From Rhizobium sp. Pop5 (GTDB taxonomy: Bacteria > Pseudomonadota > Alphaproteobacteria > Rhizobiales > Rhizobiaceae), in NCBI RefSeq assembly GCF_024721175.1, contig NZ_CP099399.1, positions 3,952,001 through 4,016,000 on the forward strand: DNA of 64,000 nucleotides, given 5' to 3'. Below are positions 17,526 through 26,781 of this stretch, piece after piece. Made by a program: the position numbers and the translations under genes. The number at the start of each line of letters is the position of its first letter. Within the stretch, counting starts at the first letter, position 1. A model generated the notes under the pieces. The model ran no database searches. It saw only the letters and a list, made by a program, of their open reading frames with translations, and had not been told where the DNA came from.

Positions 17526-18347
17526 ATGCGCATGACAAAATTGATTCTGGCGGCCGCCGCGGCAATGGGCGTCCTCCATGCGGTACCGGCGTTCGCGCAG
17601 GGCGCGCAATGCGGCAATACCAGCGCCGGCTTTGACGCCTGGGTTGCCGATTTCAAGCAGACGGCAGCGGCCAACGGCGTCAGCCAATCGGTCCTTAGCC
17701 GAGCCTTCGCCAATGTCAGCTATAACAAGCCGACGATCGCCGCCGACCGCGGTCAGAAAAGCTTCAAGCTTTCCTTCGACGCTTTCATGCAGAAGCGCGG
17801 CGGTGCAGCCGTCATTTCCCGCGGCCGTTCGATGAAAGCCGCCAACCAGGCGCTCTTCGCCTCGATCGAGCGCCGTTTCGGCGTTCCGGCCGGCCCGCTG
17901 ATCGCAATTTGGGGCATGGAGACCGGTTTCGGCAGCTACATGGGCAACCAACATACGATGTCGGCTGTATCAACCCTTGCCTATGACTGCCGCCGTTCGG
18001 AATATTTCACCGACCAGCTCTATGCGGCACTCCAGCTCGTTTCCGAGGGTTATCTCAGCCCGCAGGCCAGGGGCGCTGCCCATGGTGAAATCGGCCAGAC
18101 GCAGTTCCTGCCGCGCAACGTCGTACGCTTCGGCGCCGATGGCGATGGCGATGGCCGCGTCGATATGGTCGGTTCCCGCGCCGATGCGCTCGCCTCGACC
18201 GCAAATTTCCTCAAGGGCCATGGCTGGCGCGCCGGCGCCGGCTATCAGCCGGGAGAACCGAATTTCGTTGCTATTCAGGGCTGGAACGCCGCAAGCGTCT
18301 ACCAACAGGCGATCGCCTATATCGGCCAGCAGATCGACGGCAGATAA
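17526..18347 (+). CDS. Lytic murein transglycosylase, MltB family
   Basis: A 273-residue periplasmic enzyme cleaving the MurNAc-GlcNAc bond of peptidoglycan to 1,6-anhydro ends. The signal peptide MRMTKLILAAAAAMGVLHAVPAFA ends at an AFA cleavage site, without a lipobox, so it is probably soluble. The catalytic Glu is E132 in GMETGFGSYMGN; GEIGQTQFLPRNVVRFG is the usual downstream motif. No C-terminal peptidoglycan-binding repeat. ATG 17526 is chosen for the signal peptide; the same frame open back to 17250 runs into asd. Terminator at 18371-18399. Confidence 0.9.
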   Translation: MRMTKLILAAAAAMGVLHAVPAFAQGAQCGNTSAGFDAWVADFKQTAAANGVSQSVLSRAFANVSYNKPTIAADRGQKSFKLSFDAFMQKRGGAAVISRGRSMKAANQALFASIERRFGVPAGPLIAIWGMETGFGSYMGNQHTMSAVSTLAYDCRRSEYFTDQLYAALQLVSEGYLSPQARGAAHGEIGQTQFLPRNVVRFGADGDGDGRVDMVGSRADALASTANFLKGHGWRAGAGYQPGEPNFVAIQGWNAASVYQQAIAYIGQQIDGR

Positions 18348-18370
18348 GCCTTTATCGATAGTGACACCTC

Positions 18371-18399
18371 AAAACGCCGCTGCGATATGCGGCGTTTTT
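18371..18399. terminator. Terminator between convergent transglycosylase and GGDEF genes
   Basis: AAACGCCGC (18372-18380) / GCGGCGTTT (18389-18397), loop TGCGATAT, with T-run on the plus strand and A-run before the stem. It lies 24 bp after the transglycosylase stop and touches the end of the convergent diguanylate cyclase gene; likely bidirectional. Confidence 0.85.
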
Positions 18400-20018
18400 C
18401 ATATGCGAGAATCGAAACCACCGCCGGACGCCGTCTTGCGTCGTTCTTCCTGTGGCGCCACCGGCACGGTCGGTCCCGACACGACGCAATTGCGGCCAGA
18501 GGCTTTGGCGGCGTAGAGCGCCAGATCGGCGCGCTTAACCAGGTCCTCGAAATTCCGGTTGAAGGCGTCATTTGCCCGACCGGCGCATCCGAAGCTCGCC
18601 GTGACCTTGAGAAGTTCGCCGCTCGGCAAGGGAATTTCCGCAGCCTCGATCGCCAGCCGCACGCACTCGGCAACGATTGCGGCATCGTCAGGCGTCGAAT
18701 CCGGCAGAAGCGCCAGGAACTCCTCGCCGCCATGGCGCACCAGCAGATCGAAGAAGCGGAAATTCTCGCGCGCGACGCCCGCGACATGCCGTAGCACGGC
18801 ATCGCCGGCATCATGACCGTAGGCGTCGTTGACCTTCTTGAAATGATCAAGGTCGAAAAGCACCACGGAAATCCAGCGCGAGCCATGCTCGGCCTGTGTG
18901 AGGAGCGCAGATGCCGCGACCTCGAAGCCGCGCCTGTTGTAAAGGCCTGTTAGAAGATCGATTTGAGCGGCGTTGCGCAATTCGCCTACCAACATCTCGC
19001 GGTCCCGCGTCAACCGGTCGATCAAGCGCAGGCCCCTTGCCGCCAGCAGCATCACCAATGTGGCGAGAATGAGCAGGCCGGCGCACAGCGACAGGATCAG
19101 CGTCAGGTGAATGTGCGAGCGCGTCGAAAGGCTTTCGCCGGTCTCGTGAATATCTTTTGCGGCTTCGACCATCTTCTGCTGCAGAAAGGCCATGCGTTCG
19201 CTCTGCGCAGTGGCCCAGACGTCGCGCACTTCACGCGTCGGCCGCGATCCGGCAAGGATGGCATCGGTGATCGCATTCGCCTTCACCTGGTCGCTGCGGC
19301 CGAGATAGGCAACGATATCGCGCACGATCGGCGCCGTTGAATGGAAGACCATGTGATCCATGCCCTCACCGAGCATGACTTTGCCCTGTATGAACAACTC
19401 CACCGGAAATCTGGCAGAGACGCCATGATCAAGGTAGCGGGTGCCGACGCCGGTAATCAGCCTTTCGCCGTAATAGGTCAGCAGGATACCCATCAGCTGG
19501 TTGGATTTTTCGAGCAGCACCGGATCGCTGATCCGTGGTGAAAGCGCATCGACAACGGCAAGCTGCTTGAGGGCCGCATACCAATAGATAGAGCCGGGAT
19601 CGCTACCGGCGTAAAGGCCCTGGTCGACGGCGCTACGTGCGGCGACGATGCGGCTATAGGCAAGGCTGAGAATCGATAATTCGCCCGCGAGCCCCTCCTC
19701 GAGCGTATCGCGGGGGGGCAGGCTGGCATAGAAGGCGCTGCGCTCGCGATCGAGCATCACCCGGCTTCTCTGCATGTCGGCGGCAGTGCTGCTATTGGGA
19801 CGTGCGAGGTAGAGGCGGGTGGCGCCAATTTCACTGAGGATCTCCGTGGCGGCGATGGACCCGCCGCGGGCGAGCACGTCGGCGAACTGCCGGTCCTTTT
19901 CGAGATCCCTGTATTGTCTGAGCGAAGAGCGGATGACGACGACGCCTTCAATCAGCATGAAGACGAAAGGCAGCATGATGGCGGCCAGGATGACCCTTTT
20001 GATGGTTTCGAACTTCAT
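18399..20018 (-). CDS. Membrane-bound diguanylate cyclase (GGDEF)
   Basis: A 539-residue c-di-GMP synthase. The N-terminal helix (~8-30) and a second helix (~300-325) bracket a ~270-residue periplasmic sensor, mostly helical in appearance, possibly nitrate/nitrite-sensor-like. The C-terminal GGDEF domain has DLLTGLYNRRGFE, DLDHFKKVND and RHGGEEF near residue 427, so the active site is intact. No EAL domain. ATG 20018 is preferred to an in-frame TTG at 20024. Monocistronic. The input signal cannot be read from sequence. Confidence 0.9.
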   Translation of the reverse strand: MKFETIKRVILAAIMLPFVFMLIEGVVVIRSSLRQYRDLEKDRQFADVLARGGSIAATEILSEIGATRLYLARPNSSTAADMQRSRVMLDRERSAFYASLPPRDTLEEGLAGELSILSLAYSRIVAARSAVDQGLYAGSDPGSIYWYAALKQLAVVDALSPRISDPVLLEKSNQLMGILLTYYGERLITGVGTRYLDHGVSARFPVELFIQGKVMLGEGMDHMVFHSTAPIVRDIVAYLGRSDQVKANAITDAILAGSRPTREVRDVWATAQSERMAFLQQKMVEAAKDIHETGESLSTRSHIHLTLILSLCAGLLILATLVMLLAARGLRLIDRLTRDREMLVGELRNAAQIDLLTGLYNRRGFEVAASALLTQAEHGSRWISVVLFDLDHFKKVNDAYGHDAGDAVLRHVAGVARENFRFFDLLVRHGGEEFLALLPDSTPDDAAIVAECVRLAIEAAEIPLPSGELLKVTASFGCAGRANDAFNRNFEDLVKRADLALYAAKASGRNCVVSGPTVPVAPQEERRKTASGGGFDSRI

Positions 20019-20114
20019 CGCCAATCGCCACGGTGATCAAAACGTCGGTCATGCGCGACCAATAGACCGCAACCTTAGCATCAATTGTTAAAAAACTGAT
20101 AAAGCGGCAAGTCC

Positions 20115-20756
20115 CTAAATTTCGGGACGAATGAAATCGCGCGTCTCGGCGTCCATGACCCAGAGCTCGCCCGTCGAAATATCGAACCAGGCGCCGTGAA
20201 GATGCATTTTTCCTGCTTCTTCGAGCGCCTTGATATCGGGGAAGGTCCTGAGATTGTTGATGGAATTGCGGATGGAGACACGCTCCAGCGCCGTCTGCCG
20301 CTCGGCGGCCGTCATCACATCGTTGCTCTGGATCTGCTCAGCGGCGGGCTTGACCAGCGACATCCAGCGGCCGATGAAATCGCCGGGAGACAGGGGCTCG
20401 GCATTCGGGTCGAGCGCTGCACGGATGCCGCCGCAGCGGCCATGACCCATCACGACGATATCGGAGACTTTCAGCGCCTGAACGGCAAATTCAAGTGCGG
20501 CCGATGTCGAATGGAAATGACCGTCCGGCTCGTAGGGCGGCACCATGTTGGCGACGTTGCGGATGACGAAGAGTTCGCCCGGGCCGGCATCAAAGATCAG
20601 CTCCGGCGCCGCACGCGAGTCCGAACAGGCAATGACCAGGGTGCTCGGGCTCTGGCCGTTTTCGGCAAGCTGCCGATACCTGTCGCGGGCGTCGGCATAA
20701 CGCCCGTTCATGAAGTTGCGATAGCCGTCCAGAAGAAGTGTTGGAAAACGCTGCAT
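20115..20756 (-). CDS. Beta-class carbonic anhydrase
   Basis: Interconverts CO2 and bicarbonate in the cytosol, supplying bicarbonate to carboxylases. 213 residues. The Zn ligands are visible: C44 with the D46-R48 dyad in ACSDSR, and H105/C108 in GHGRCGG. ATG 20756 with AGAAGG upstream gives the family N terminus; the open frame to 20813 adds unconserved residues. Divergence from the family is low. Monocistronic, followed by the leftward GGDEF gene. Confidence 0.94.
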   Translation of the reverse strand: MQRFPTLLLDGYRNFMNGRYADARDRYRQLAENGQSPSTLVIACSDSRAAPELIFDAGPGELFVIRNVANMVPPYEPDGHFHSTSAALEFAVQALKVSDIVVMGHGRCGGIRAALDPNAEPLSPGDFIGRWMSLVKPAAEQIQSNDVMTAAERQTALERVSIRNSINNLRTFPDIKALEEAGKMHLHGAWFDISTGELWVMDAETRDFIRPEI

Positions 20757-20828
20757 GCCTTCTGGATTAGCGCGCACGGACGATAAGATCAACTGCTGCA
20801 CTGCAAAATGCATGCATCGACAAATGCG

Positions 20829-21704
20829 TCATTTTTTCCGCCGCTGCGCCGGATGCACGAGCCGGCGCATCTGCACCATGGCCATCGGCGTCGAAAGGCT
20901 GGACGCGTCGCTTGCCAGCATCAGCTCGTTGCTGCCGCGTTTGACGGCGCGGGCAAGCACTTCAAAGACGCTGGCGGTGGCAAGTTGCAGCGCCTTTTCG
21001 TCCTCGAGGCCGGAAAGCAGGCGCGACAAGAAGACCGCGGCAAGCAGATCGCCGAGACCGTTCGGCGGGTTCTCGACGACGCGGTGCTCGGCAAGAAGTG
21101 CGTGACGGCCGGAGAGATAGAGATTGCCGGTACCACCAGCCATCATCGGCACGGCCGACGTGACGAGCATGCGCGACGGCCCGAGTGCTAGCGCCGCCTC
21201 CATGATCGCGCTATTGTCTTCGAGGGCCGCCCCCGAAAGCCAGGCGAGTTCGTAACGGTTCGGCGTTGCGAGCGAGGCGAGCGGGATGAGATGGTCGCGA
21301 ATGGCCTCTGCCGTTGCTTCCGGCACGTAGAGGCCTCCGAGATCGCCCATGACGGGGTCACAGACATAGAGCAATTCGGGATTGTCTTGTCTCAGCGCCC
21401 CGACCAGCCGGGCGACGGAGCGCGCCTGGGCGGCATTGCCGAAATAACCGGAAAGCACCGCCTTGACTTCGCCGATCCAGGGCGCGCGGATAAGATCGTC
21501 GACCGCCGCGTCGAAATCGGCTTCCGCGAATGTCAACCGCGTCGAGCGGCCGTGACCGGGATGCCAGGGCAGCACGACTGTTGGAAGCGCCCAGACCGGA
21601 TGACCGAGCGTCTCCAGCGCAAAGACGGCCGCCCGGTTGCCGACTGAGCCGCGCACCACGTGGCTCGAGATGACGATGACTGCGCCCGCTGCATTTTCCG
21701 ACAT
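20829..21704 (-). CDS. pdxY: Pyridoxal kinase PdxY-like
   Basis: Phosphorylates pyridoxal to PLP in vitamin B6 salvage; ribokinase superfamily. 291 residues. ISSHVVRGSVGNRAAVFALETLGHPVWALPTVVLPWHPGHG is unmistakably the pyridoxal kinase N terminus, here with SSHVVRGSVGNRA at ~13-25. The catalytic loop reads NGLGD where the superfamily has GTGD, with the base Asp kept. It ends in a basic QRRKK tail. Divergent from the glutamate dehydrogenase gene across a 277-bp AT-rich gap with no other gene seen. Confidence 0.9.
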   Translation of the reverse strand: MSENAAGAVIVISSHVVRGSVGNRAAVFALETLGHPVWALPTVVLPWHPGHGRSTRLTFAEADFDAAVDDLIRAPWIGEVKAVLSGYFGNAAQARSVARLVGALRQDNPELLYVCDPVMGDLGGLYVPEATAEAIRDHLIPLASLATPNRYELAWLSGAALEDNSAIMEAALALGPSRMLVTSAVPMMAGGTGNLYLSGRHALLAEHRVVENPPNGLGDLLAAVFLSRLLSGLEDEKALQLATASVFEVLARAVKRGSNELMLASDASSLSTPMAMVQMRRLVHPAQRRKK

Positions 21705-21981
21705 GATATCAAGGTCCGAATGATGTTCGCGTTTGATGATCTTTTTGACGCCGCACTGTCAACCATTCTTCACGTGAGCATGGAAATGTCTGGCGAAACG
21801 AAATACCCGAAAATGGCCGTTTCTGTTCGTTTTGGCCACGAAAGCGGAAAAATCTCTAACAATTTCCCATTTCTAGCGTCAAAAAAGCATCAAAACGGTC
21901 CTTCAGACCTCTATTTTAGAGATTTTTTCGAGGAATCTTCTGCTAGCTTGCAGAAAATCAGTCCATTGCGGGAGGCGATCT

Positions 21982-24900
21982 ATGGCTGCGAGAAACAATC
22001 CGAAACGAGAAAAACAGATCGAAAGCGCGCAGAAGATCGCCAAGGCGACGGGCGAGGCGCATCTCGATCCGGAAATTCTCTTCGGCCGGGCCAGCAATGA
22101 CGATCTCGAACTCTATACGCCCGAGATGCTGGCGCTTTCCGCCGTGCATTCGGCCAAGGAACTCGCCGCTTGGAACGGCAAGACGCCACGCGTCAGCATC
22201 GACACCATTGCCGAGGTGACGCCTGACGGCACCGCCGTTGCGGTGCTTTCGGTCACCGACCAGAACATGCCTTTCCTCTATGAATCGGTCATGGGCGAGG
22301 TGACGAGCACCCACCGCGATCTCTTCATGGCCGTCCATCCCATTCTGGTGATGGAAAAGGGCAAGGAAGCCGCGCTCTATTCCGCCGATCATCAGAGCGA
22401 TCCGGCCACACGCGTCAGCCATATCCAGCTTCATATCGCGCCGCTCAATTCCAGCCAGGCCGCCGATCTCGTCAAACGCATCCAGACCGTGCTCGAGCAG
22501 GTGCGCCTTTCGGTCTCGGACTGGAAGCCGATGCTCGCCAAGCTCGACGGCGTGATCGCCGAGCTTGCGGCGAACGGCGCCGGCCGCAGGAAGGCCGAGC
22601 ATGCCGAGGCGATCGCGTTTCTGAGCTGGCTGCGCGACGAGAACTTCACCTTCCTTGGCATGCGCGAATATGTCTATTCCGGCAAGGGCGCCGACGCCAA
22701 GGTCGAGCGCGACAAGGGCGCCGGCCTCGGCATCCTCTCCAACCCCGATGTTCTCGTCCTGCGCACCGGCAAGGACGCCGTGACCACGACGCCCGAGATC
22801 CTCGCCTTCCTCGATGGCCCCGATTTCCTCATCGTCACCAAGGCGAATGTGAAATCGATCGTCCATCGCCGCGCCTATATGGATTATGTCGGCGTCAAGC
22901 GCTTCGATGCTCAGGGCAACGTCACCGGCGAGCTGCGCATTGTCGGGCTTTTCACGTCGACGGCCTATACTTCGCTCGCCTCCGAAATCCCGCTGCTGCG
23001 TTCCAAGATCGAAAAGGTGAAGGAACATTTCGGCTTCGACCCGATGAGCCATTCCGGCCGCATGCTCGACAACACGCTGGAATCCTACCCGCGCGACGAC
23101 CTCTTCCAGATCGACACGACTTTGCTTGCAAGCTTTGCCGAACAGATCAACGATCTCGCCGATCGGCCGCGCGTGCGCGCGCTCCCGCGCATCGACCATT
23201 TCGACCGCTTCGTCTCGGTGATCGTCTACGTGCCGCGCGAGGAATATGACTCGATCGTGCGCGAACGCATCGGCACCTATCTGAAGACCGTTTATGACGG
23301 CCGTGTCTCCGCCTATTACCCGGCTTTCCCGGAAGGCGGCGTGGCGCGCGTGCATTTCATCATCGGCCGCTCCGGCGGCAAGACGCCGCGCATTCCGCAG
23401 GCGAAGCTGGAACAGACGATCCGTGAAATTACCGCACGCTGGGACGACCGCTTCGAAGCATTGGCCGGACCCAAGGCCCCGAAACTGGCGGTCGATCAGG
23501 CCTTCCAGGACTCCTTCACCCCCGAAGAAACCGTGGCCGACCTCGCCGATATCGGCGCTTGTGCGGCCGGCGAGCCCCTTCGCATCCAGTTCTATCATCG
23601 CAAAGAGGAACAAGGCCGCGTCCTGTCGCTGAAAATCTTCCATGGCGGCGGCCAGCTGGCGCTGTCGCGCCGTGTCCCGCTTCTGGAAAACCTCGGTTTC
23701 AACGTCGTCAGCGAACGCACCTTCGACATCGGAGTGCCGGCTGCCGGTGGAGAAACGAAACTCGTCGTGCTGCACGACATGGAACTCGAGACCCGCAACG
23801 GCAGTGAAATCGACCTGCATCGCTACGGCGCCGCCCTCGAGGAAGCTTTCGTCGCCGCCTTTGCCGGCACGATCGACAATGACAGTTTCAACCGGCTGAT
23901 CCTCTCGGCCGGGCTCTCGGCGCGCGAAGCCAATGTGCTGCGCGCCTATGCGCGTTATCTCCGCCAGGCCGGTATCGCCTATTCGCAGGATTATATCGCA
24001 ACGACCCTCGACAAATATCCGAGGATCGCCGCCGCCATCTTCCGCCTCTTCCACGACACGCTCGACATCAAGCTTTCGGAAAAGGCCCGCGTGAAGAAAC
24101 TTGCCGAGCTGCACCAGGCGATCGAGGCCCAGCTCGCCGACGTGCCGAGCCTTGACGACGACCGTATCCTGCGCCGTTACGTCAATATCGTCGACGCGAC
24201 GCTGCGCACCAATTATTTCCAGAAGAACGCCGACGGTTCGCCGAGGCCGATGCTTGCCTTCAAGCTCGATCCACATCTCGTCGACGGGCTGCCAGACCCT
24301 AAGCCCTTCCGCGAGATGTTCGTCTACGGCGTCGAAGTCGAAGGCGTGCATCTGCGTTTCGGCAAAGTGGCGCGCGGCGGCCTGCGCTGGTCTGATCGTG
24401 CCGAGGATTACCGCACCGAGGTGCTCGGCCTCGTCAAGGCGCAGCAGGTGAAGAATGCCGTCATCGTGCCGGTCGGCGCCAAGGGCGGCTTCTATCCGAA
24501 GAAGCTCCCGGTCGGCGGCAGTCGCGACGAAATCTTCAATGCCGGCCGCGAAGCTTACAAGACCTATATCCGCACGCTGCTGTCGATCACCGACAACATC
24601 GCGGGCGCCGATATCGTGCCGCCGAAGGATACGGTGAGGCTTGATGGCGACGACCCTTATTTTGTAGTCGCCGCCGATAAGGGCACGGCAACGTTCTCCG
24701 ACACCGCCAATGCGCTCGCCCAGGAAGCCGGCTTCTGGCTGGACGATGCTTTCGCCTCCGGCGGCTCTGCCGGTTACGACCACAAGAAGATGGGCATCAC
24801 CGCCCGCGGCGCCTGGGAAACGGTGAAACGCCATTTCCGCGAAATGGACATCGACATTCAGACGACGCCCTTCACCGTCGCCGGCGTCGGCGACATGTCG

Positions 24901-26757
24901 GGCGACGTCTTCGGCAACGGCATGCTGCTTTCTCCCAAGATCCGGCTCATTGCTGCCTTCGATCACCGTGACATCGTCATCGATCCCGATCCGGACATGG
25001 AAAAGACGCTTGCCGAGCGGCAGCGTCTCTTCAACCTGCCGCGTTCGAGCTGGCAGGATTTCGACAAGGGCGTGCTTTCGAAAGGGGCGATGATCATTTC
25101 CCGCTCGGCGAAATCGGTCACGCTGACACCCGAAGCGGTTGCCGCGATCGGCATCGACAAGGCGGTCGCCACGCCCTTCGAGATCATGACGGCGATCCTG
25201 AAGAGCCCGGTCGATCTGCTGTGGTTCGGCGGCATCGGCACCTATGTGAAGGCTCCCTCGGAAACCGATGCCGAAGTCGGCGACCGCGCCAACGACCCGA
25301 TCCGTGTTACCGCGACGGAGGTCCGCGCCAAGGTGATCGGCGAAGGCGCAAACCTTGGCGTCACCCAGAAGGGCCGCATCGCCTACGGCCTCAACGGCGG
25401 ACGCTGCAACTCCGACGCCATCGACAATTCGGCCGGCGTCAACACCTCGGACGTCGAAGTCAACATCAAGATCGCGCTGGCGGCCGCCATGCATGACGGG
25501 CGCCTGACGCGCGCAAAACGTGACCAGCTTCTTTCGTCGATGACCGACGAAGTGGCGGTCCTCGTGCTGCGCAACAACTACCTGCAGTCGCTGGCGATCT
25601 CGCTGACATCGCGCAAGGGTACGGCAAACGGCCTGGAGCTAGCGCGCTTCATGACCGTTCTCGAAGGCGCCAAACAGTTGAACCGCAAGGTCGAGACCCT
25701 GCCTGACGACTCAACGCTTTCCGAGCGCTATGCCGCCGGCAAGCCACTGACCCGGCCGGAAATCGGCGTGCTACTGTCCTATGCCAAGATCGTGCTCTTC
25801 GATGCTCTGGCCGCAAGCGACCTTCCTGACGATCCCTATTTCATCGCAACGCTTTCGAACTATTTCCCTGTGAAGATGCAGAAGTCGAATGGCGGCGATA
25901 TCGCCAGCCATAGGCTGAGGCGGGAAATCATCGCGACCGTGCTTGCCAACGAAGCTATCAACCGCGGCGGACCGAGTTTCATCGTCACCATGATGGATGC
26001 GACGGCGGCGTCTGCGCCGGAAGTGGTGCGCGCCGCGATCGTCGCCCGCGACGGTTTCGACCTGACCCGACTTTGGAGCGAAACGGATGGCCTCGACGGC
26101 AAGGTTTCCGGTGAGATGCAGAACCGCATCTACGAGGAGATCAGCCATAGCTTCATCGTACTGACGCGCCTGCTTCTGAAGACCGGCATGGGCAAGGCCG
26201 ATATGGCGGAAGTGATTAGCCGGCTGCAGGCGGCGCTAAAGAAACTCAAGCCCGCTTTCGCCGAACAATCGGCCGGCGACGCCGCCGCGCGACAGGCGGA
26301 ATTGAGCCAGGCCGGCGTGCCGGAAAAACTCGCCGCCGAGATCGCCAATCTCCCGAGCTTCGCGCTGGTGCCCGAGATCATGCAGATCGCAGAGCGCACC
26401 GGTGAGCCATTGGTGCGCGCCGCCGAAAACTACTTCGCGGTTTCGCAGACCTTCCGTATTGCCAGGCTGCTGGCTGCCGGCGGGCGGATCCTCACTTCCG
26501 ATCACTACGAAAACCTGGCGCTTGCCCGCAGCATCGACCAGATCGCCAGCGCGAGACGCGATATCGTCATCTCCGCCCTTTCCGATCACGGCAAGGAGAA
26601 GCTTCCCGTCCAGGCCTGGCATGCGCAGGATCGCATCCGGATCAACCGCATCGTCGAGGAACTTTCGAGCCTCAGCGACGGCGGCGATCCCAACCTTGCC
26701 CGGATCACCGTTGCCGCAGGTATACTGACCGATCTTGCGCGCGACCGGGCGAGGTGA
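21982..26757 (+). CDS. gdh: Large NAD-specific glutamate dehydrogenase (180-kDa class)
   Basis: Oxidative deamination of glutamate to 2-oxoglutarate, a catabolic NAD-GDH. 1,591 residues, the usual length for this class. An N-terminal ~700-residue region with ACT-like folds precedes the catalytic domain: VARGGLRWSDRAEDYRTEVLGL, then PVGAKGGFYPKK with K834, then the Rossmann region (VAGVGDMSGDVFGNGML). A C-terminal ~450-residue helical region follows. ATG 21982 has GGGAGG upstream. Antisense frames through it reach 1,178 codons, but they are composition shadows. Confidence 0.95.
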   Translation: MAARNNPKREKQIESAQKIAKATGEAHLDPEILFGRASNDDLELYTPEMLALSAVHSAKELAAWNGKTPRVSIDTIAEVTPDGTAVAVLSVTDQNMPFLYESVMGEVTSTHRDLFMAVHPILVMEKGKEAALYSADHQSDPATRVSHIQLHIAPLNSSQAADLVKRIQTVLEQVRLSVSDWKPMLAKLDGVIAELAANGAGRRKAEHAEAIAFLSWLRDENFTFLGMREYVYSGKGADAKVERDKGAGLGILSNPDVLVLRTGKDAVTTTPEILAFLDGPDFLIVTKANVKSIVHRRAYMDYVGVKRFDAQGNVTGELRIVGLFTSTAYTSLASEIPLLRSKIEKVKEHFGFDPMSHSGRMLDNTLESYPRDDLFQIDTTLLASFAEQINDLADRPRVRALPRIDHFDRFVSVIVYVPREEYDSIVRERIGTYLKTVYDGRVSAYYPAFPEGGVARVHFIIGRSGGKTPRIPQAKLEQTIREITARWDDRFEALAGPKAPKLAVDQAFQDSFTPEETVADLADIGACAAGEPLRIQFYHRKEEQGRVLSLKIFHGGGQLALSRRVPLLENLGFNVVSERTFDIGVPAAGGETKLVVLHDMELETRNGSEIDLHRYGAALEEAFVAAFAGTIDNDSFNRLILSAGLSAREANVLRAYARYLRQAGIAYSQDYIATTLDKYPRIAAAIFRLFHDTLDIKLSEKARVKKLAELHQAIEAQLADVPSLDDDRILRRYVNIVDATLRTNYFQKNADGSPRPMLAFKLDPHLVDGLPDPKPFREMFVYGVEVEGVHLRFGKVARGGLRWSDRAEDYRTEVLGLVKAQQVKNAVIVPVGAKGGFYPKKLPVGGSRDEIFNAGREAYKTYIRTLLSITDNIAGADIVPPKDTVRLDGDDPYFVVAADKGTATFSDTANALAQEAGFWLDDAFASGGSAGYDHKKMGITARGAWETVKRHFREMDIDIQTTPFTVAGVGDMSGDVFGNGMLLSPKIRLIAAFDHRDIVIDPDPDMEKTLAERQRLFNLPRSSWQDFDKGVLSKGAMIISRSAKSVTLTPEAVAAIGIDKAVATPFEIMTAILKSPVDLLWFGGIGTYVKAPSETDAEVGDRANDPIRVTATEVRAKVIGEGANLGVTQKGRIAYGLNGGRCNSDAIDNSAGVNTSDVEVNIKIALAAAMHDGRLTRAKRDQLLSSMTDEVAVLVLRNNYLQSLAISLTSRKGTANGLELARFMTVLEGAKQLNRKVETLPDDSTLSERYAAGKPLTRPEIGVLLSYAKIVLFDALAASDLPDDPYFIATLSNYFPVKMQKSNGGDIASHRLRREIIATVLANEAINRGGPSFIVTMMDATAASAPEVVRAAIVARDGFDLTRLWSETDGLDGKVSGEMQNRIYEEISHSFIVLTRLLLKTGMGKADMAEVISRLQAALKKLKPAFAEQSAGDAAARQAELSQAGVPEKLAAEIANLPSFALVPEIMQIAERTGEPLVRAAENYFAVSQTFRIARLLAAGGRILTSDHYENLALARSIDQIASARRDIVISALSDHGKEKLPVQAWHAQDRIRINRIVEELSSLSDGGDPNLARITVAAGILTDLARDRAR

Positions 26758-26781
26758 GACAGTCCGCGAAAAAAGGAGCGG

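Noticed and set aside
21763..21778. CACGTG-centred sequence upstream of gdh as a parS site
   Set aside because: Only about 10 of 16 positions match the parS consensus.
21958..25494. 1,178-codon open frame antisense to the NAD-glutamate dehydrogenase
   Set aside because: It is the complement of a well-supported gene. High-GC codon bias leaves such antisense frames open; its low-complexity Asp/Gly/Arg/His-rich text shows no protein family, and no ribosome site is seen.
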